Assembly (NCBI GenBank): GCA_035938175.1
Contig: DASZHD010000018.1
Coordinates: forward strand, 62,001 to 126,000
Source: DASRDE01 sp035938175
Lineage (GTDB): Bacteria; Vulcanimicrobiota; Vulcanimicrobiia; Vulcanimicrobiales; Vulcanimicrobiaceae
Reading direction: 5' to 3'
DNA: 64,000 bases
Below the pieces are notes generated by a model. It did no database searches and was not told the origin of the DNA. It saw only the letters and a list, made by a program, of their open reading frames with translations. How positions within the stretch are numbered: position 1 is the stretch's first letter; the number at the start of each line of letters is the position of its first letter. Made by a program: the position numbers and the translations under genes. Shown one piece after another: positions 60,851 through 64,000 of this stretch.

Positions 60851-62113
60851 CTATGAGGGTACGATCGTTCCTCGAACGCAGCCGAACCCGATCCGGGGCT
60901 TCCCCGGCGCCTCGCAGAAGCCGCGCATCGTGACGGTGTCGCCGTCTTCCAAAAACGTGCGGCTTTCTCCGGATTGCAGATGCAGCGGGCGTTCGCCGCG
61001 CCACGTGAGTTCGATCAAACTGCCGGCGCTCTGCGGATCGGGTCCGGAAATCGTTCCCGATGCATACAGATCGCCCGCGCGAACGGCGGTACCGTTACAC
61101 GTTGCGTGGGCGAGCTGCTGCGCCATGTTCCAATACATATATTTGAAATTCGACCGCGATACGATTTCCGCCGGCAACCCTCGTTCCCGCATCCGCGGCG
61201 TTTGCAACTCGACCGTCAGCGTCACGTCGTAATTCCAATCGCGCGACGTTCGCAAGTATTCGAGCGGTTCGGGCGTTTGCTCGGGGCCGCGCACGCGGTA
61301 GGGTTCCAGTGCATCCAACGGTACGACCCACGGCGAAACCGAAGTCGCAAACGACTTGCCCAAGAACGGTCCGAGCGGCTGATATTCCCACGCTTGAATA
61401 TCGCGTGCGCTCCAATCGTTCACGAGCACGAGGCCGAAGATATGGTCGCCCGCGTGCTGCACTGGAATGGCGGTTCCCATCCGGTTGCCGGAGCCCGTGA
61501 CGAATCCCATCTCGAGTTCCACGTCTAAAAGGCGCGTGGGTCCGAACGTGGGTTCATTCTCACCTTTGCGCTGGCCGTTGGGCCGAACCACCGGAGTGCC
61601 GTCTACGACGATCGTGCTCGATCGTCCATGATACCCGATTGGAATCCAGCGCCAATTCGGAAGCAGCGGTTCCGTATTCGGCCGCAAAATTTTCCCGAGA
61701 TTCGTCGCATGTTCCAGTGACGAGTAAAAGTCGACATAGTCGCCCGGCGCGAACGGCAGCAGCATCCGTACGGCACTCTGCGCTACCAAAAACCCATCGC
61801 GGCTCTCTGCCGAAAGTTCTGCCGAATCGCTGACGAGCAGATCGGCCAGACGCGATCGTACACCGGACCAAACGCCGGGTCCGGCGGCGAGCAATGCGTT
61901 GAGCGTAGGCGCCTGCAAAACGGCGCGATCCGCCACATTCTCGAAAAGCTCTTCTTCGGCCGCGAGATGCAGGTCGAAGATCTGTTCCCCGATCGCGACG
62001 CCGATGTGCGGTTCGCCGTCTTGCTGCTCGAACACGCCGTACGGCAGATTTTGAATCGGAAAATCGCTTCCGGGCTCAACCGGAACCCAGGACGAAAGAT
62101 CGGCCGCAATCAC
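60851..62113 (-). CDS. fahA: fumarylacetoacetase
   Basis: 420 aa, GTG start. It hydrolyses fumarylacetoacetate to fumarate and acetoacetate, the last step of tyrosine catabolism. N-terminal SH3-like domain then the catalytic beta-roll: 'FAPGDYVDFYSSLEHATNLG' (metal-site Asp), 'LPNWRWIPIGYHGRSSTIVV', 'LLDVELEMGFVTGSGNRMGT' (Glu ligands), 'GLVLVNDWSARDIQAWEYQP', 'LGPFLGKSFATSVSPWVVPL', 'GERPLHLQSGESRTFLEDGD'. Normal length. It converges with hmgA and lies 2 bases after the stop of the uncharacterised gene at 62116, so the two are cotranscribed. Confidence 0.95.
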   Translation of the reverse strand: MIAADLSSWVPVEPGSDFPIQNLPYGVFEQQDGEPHIGVAIGEQIFDLHLAAEEELFENVADRAVLQAPTLNALLAAGPGVWSGVRSRLADLLVSDSAELSAESRDGFLVAQSAVRMLLPFAPGDYVDFYSSLEHATNLGKILRPNTEPLLPNWRWIPIGYHGRSSTIVVDGTPVVRPNGQRKGENEPTFGPTRLLDVELEMGFVTGSGNRMGTAIPVQHAGDHIFGLVLVNDWSARDIQAWEYQPLGPFLGKSFATSVSPWVVPLDALEPYRVRGPEQTPEPLEYLRTSRDWNYDVTLTVELQTPRMRERGLPAEIVSRSNFKYMYWNMAQQLAHATCNGTAVRAGDLYASGTISGPDPQSAGSLIELTWRGERPLHLQSGESRTFLEDGDTVTMRGFCEAPGKPRIGFGCVRGTIVPS

Positions 62114-62115
62114 GG

Positions 62116-63000
62116 CTAGAGCAGTCCCAAACCGCGCAAATCGTCGACCGGCTCGCTAAAACTGCAACTTCCGTATCCGGCAAACAGGCTCTGCCGCGCG
62201 CCTTCAATCTGCGCGAGCGTCGCACTCGCTTCGCGCCACCGCAGTCCTTGCGCGTCGAACTGAAAGTCACACGCTTCTTCATCGGCGACGCAGGCGCCGA
62301 CCGTTTGCAAACCGGCACCGCCGAAGGCCAAGACGCCGGCGAACAGCACGTTCAAAAAGCCGTGCATCGTGAACCCGGACGGTGCGTTGAAATGCCGGAG
62401 CGGATGGTGCAACCCGGCGGTCGCTTTGAACCGCACTCCATGCTTATGCGCGCTGAAGATGAAGGCCGCGACGTCTTCCGCCGCGGGAAAAGCCCGCTCC
62501 ACGATGCCGCCGCAGCGAATCTTTGCGCCCAGCCCGGCGGCCCCGGCGCTTTGCATCACGGCGTCCAAGTCCGCGCGCCAACCGGCGTTGCGCGGCCACT
62601 CCGCGTAGACCGGTACATGTGCGAGCGCAGAGCGCTGCAAGGCCGCCGCCGCGGACGCGATTTCGTCCTCGGCCAGCGGAATTTCGAGCGTTTCCACCCG
62701 CATCACGGCGTCGGATCGCTGCACCGCCGCGAGCTCTTCGGCATCCCAATCGGCGTCGAGAATCACGCTGAGCGCTAGAGAAGCCTCGCTTGCGGGAATC
62801 GCCGCGCGCAGTTCGCCGATCCGGGACGCGGGAACGATGAATCGCCCCAGCATCCACGCGGCGTCGCTGCGGCGCGCACGCCCGTATTCCGCGACCGCGG
62901 CGGCCATATCGAGCTGCGCGGGCGGAAACAGCCCCGCATAGTCGATCAATCCTGAAAGCGCGGCACGAACGGCGGGGAGCGGAGCTGCCGAGGTGGACAT
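62116..63000 (-). CDS. uncharacterised protein of the tyrosine degradation cluster
   Basis: 294 aa, ATG start. 'VRAALSGLIDYAGLFPPAQL' near the N-terminus, 'ARRSDAAWMLGRFIVPASRI', 'VPVYAEWPRNAGWRADLDAV', 'GAKIRCGGIVERAFPAAEDV', 'GVRFKATAGLHHPLRHFNAP' and 'GFTMHGFLNVLFAGVLAFGG'. The K-A-T-A-G-L-H-H segment and alternating helix/strand pattern suggest a TIM-barrel-like enzyme. It has no signal peptide and no family I recognise. The stop is 2 bases from fahA's start, and hpd lies divergent 40 bases away, so a role in aromatic degradation (for example an isomerase or hydrolase) is plausible but unproven. Confidence 0.75.
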   Translation of the reverse strand: MSTSAAPLPAVRAALSGLIDYAGLFPPAQLDMAAAVAEYGRARRSDAAWMLGRFIVPASRIGELRAAIPASEASLALSVILDADWDAEELAAVQRSDAVMRVETLEIPLAEDEIASAAAALQRSALAHVPVYAEWPRNAGWRADLDAVMQSAGAAGLGAKIRCGGIVERAFPAAEDVAAFIFSAHKHGVRFKATAGLHHPLRHFNAPSGFTMHGFLNVLFAGVLAFGGAGLQTVGACVADEEACDFQFDAQGLRWREASATLAQIEGARQSLFAGYGSCSFSEPVDDLRGLGLL

Positions 63001-63040
63001 ACAGGGCCGCTTCGGTCAGCTCGCAAACTGCCCTTCTGTC

Positions 63041-64000
63041 ATGACTGCGACGACTTCGCAAGCGGCCAATCCGCTCGCAAAAATCGACTGGGATTACATT
63101 GAGTTCTACGCCGGCAACGCCAAGCAAGCCGCGTACTACTATTGCGCCGCCTTCGGCTTCGAGCAAATCGCATACGCCGGTCCGGAAACCGGCGTCAAGG
63201 ATCGGGCTTCTTACGTTTTACAGCAAAACAAGCTGCGTTTCGTCATCACGTCGAGCTTGCGTCCGAACGACGAGATCACGCAGCACGTGGCCGCACATGG
63301 CGACGGCGTCAAAGATATTGCAATCCTGGTCTCGGACGCGCGCGCTGCGTTTGAGATGGCGGTTGCGGGCGGCGCGAAGCCCGTCTTGGAGCCATCCGAG
63401 TTTCGCGATGAACACGGTACCGTCGTCAAAGCCACGATCGCGAGCTACGGCGACACCGTCCACAGTTTCATTCAGCGCGACGCCTATACGGGACCGTTTC
63501 TCCCAGGCTACGTCGAGCAGCGCAAGAGTTATCCGTTTTCGCAGAAGCCGGGCTTGCAATTCATCGACCATTGCGTCGGAAACGTCGGCTGGGGTGAAAT
63601 GGATTCCTGGGGCGACTTCTACGCCCGCGTCTTCGGGTTCTCGCAGCTGGTCTCGTTCGACGACAAGGACATTTCAACCGAATACACGGCGCTCAAGTCC
63701 AAAGTCATGACTGATGCGGACCACCGCGTCAAGTTTCCGATCAACGAACCGGCCGCCGGCAAAAAGAAATCGCAAATCGAGGAGTACCTCGATTTCTACG
63801 GCGGCGCGGGCGTCCAGCACATCGCCATCCGCACCGACGACATCGTGTCGACTATTCGCGCGCTCAAAGCCAACGGCGTCGAATTTCTGGATACACCCGA
63901 CACCTATTACGACGATCTGGAAGCCCGCGTAGGCCGCATCGACGAAGCAACCTCCGTATTGCGCGAATTGCGGATTCTCGTCGACCGTGACGATTTGGGC
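63041..64000 (+). CDS. hpd: 4-hydroxyphenylpyruvate dioxygenase (3' partial)
   Basis: 320 codons from ATG 63041 to the window edge, no stop. Translation gives 'IDWDYIEFYAGNAKQAAYYY', 'CAAFGFEQIAYAGPETGVKD', 'SYVLQQNKLRFVITSSLRPN', 'GLQFIDHCVGNVGWGEMDSW' (first iron His), 'YARVFGFSQLVSFDDKDIST', 'LKSKVMTDADHRVKFPINEP', 'GGAGVQHIAIRTDDIV' (second iron His) and 'DRDDLG'. The third ligand (Glu) lies beyond the window. It converts 4-hydroxyphenylpyruvate to homogentisate, the substrate of HmgA. It starts 40 bases from the divergent gene at 63000. Confidence 0.95.
   Translation, partial: MTATTSQAANPLAKIDWDYIEFYAGNAKQAAYYYCAAFGFEQIAYAGPETGVKDRASYVLQQNKLRFVITSSLRPNDEITQHVAAHGDGVKDIAILVSDARAAFEMAVAGGAKPVLEPSEFRDEHGTVVKATIASYGDTVHSFIQRDAYTGPFLPGYVEQRKSYPFSQKPGLQFIDHCVGNVGWGEMDSWGDFYARVFGFSQLVSFDDKDISTEYTALKSKVMTDADHRVKFPINEPAAGKKKSQIEEYLDFYGGAGVQHIAIRTDDIVSTIRALKANGVEFLDTPDTYYDDLEARVGRIDEATSVLRELRILVDRDDLG

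Overview
The window is GC-rich, densely packed chromosomal DNA from a Gram-negative-type bacterium. It has many lipoprotein signal peptides with Pro/Thr-rich linkers, an O-antigen-type nucleotide-sugar pathway, and a conserved housekeeping core (tig-clpP-clpX, lepA, rdgB, 4.5S RNA, seven tRNAs). The style is compatible with Candidatus Eremiobacterota (WPS-2) or a relative, but this is inference from gene content and no marker was aligned. No prophage, insertion sequence or CRISPR array was recognised.

Region 1 (1-24 kb) is a surface-polysaccharide and secreted-protein region. Two paralogous secreted proteins with glycoside-hydrolase-like C-termini are followed by glycosyltransferases, a metallo-beta-lactamase-fold protein and a methyltransferase. 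A third, larger lipoprotein with the same type of repeats follows at 9858. The minus-strand operon 12240-17351 encodes a WbpA, WbpB, WbpD, WbpE and WbpI-type set in pathway order, which predicts UDP-2,3-diacetamido-2,3-dideoxy-D-mannuronate synthesis. It is preceded by a WbpM/CapD-type dehydratase. An acyltransferase, a GT39-type membrane transferase, two tandem paralogous lipoproteins and an exordium-like lipoprotein follow.

Region 2 (24.9-28.7 kb) is clpX, clpP and tig with tRNA-Gly and tRNA-Leu. Region 3 (28.6-37.7 kb) holds a CAP protein, an unrecognised protein, a 1061-aa GAF-GGDEF-STAND ATPase-TPR fusion, a methyltransferase, a LamG/beta-propeller lipoprotein, a frameshifted small membrane-protein gene and a second propeller lipoprotein.

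Region 4 (37.7-42.5 kb) looks like a light-response module. A CarH/LitR-type cobalamin photoreceptor-repressor (Wx9EH signature present) lies directly upstream of a photolyase and divergent from a TIGR01777 epimerase. The shared promoter region carries TTGACA-type repeats that overlap both predicted -35 boxes. Region 5 (42.5-50.1 kb) has two tRNA-Lys genes, an acyl-CoA synthetase, two translationally coupled GGDEF-EAL proteins, and tRNA-His, tRNA-Arg and tRNA-Pro followed by a cupin remnant.

Region 6 (50.5-59.4 kb) has GNAT, RdgB, LepA, YggT, an M23 peptidase, SRP RNA, an M3 peptidase, a PEBP-family protein and a lipoprotein. Region 7 (59.4-64 kb) is an aerobic tyrosine/homogentisate degradation cluster: CDGSH protein, hmgA, fahA, an uncharacterised companion gene, and hpd cut by the right edge. 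A short dispersed repeat with core CCTTCGATTCCTCAGGATGAC occurs in three intergenic spaces.
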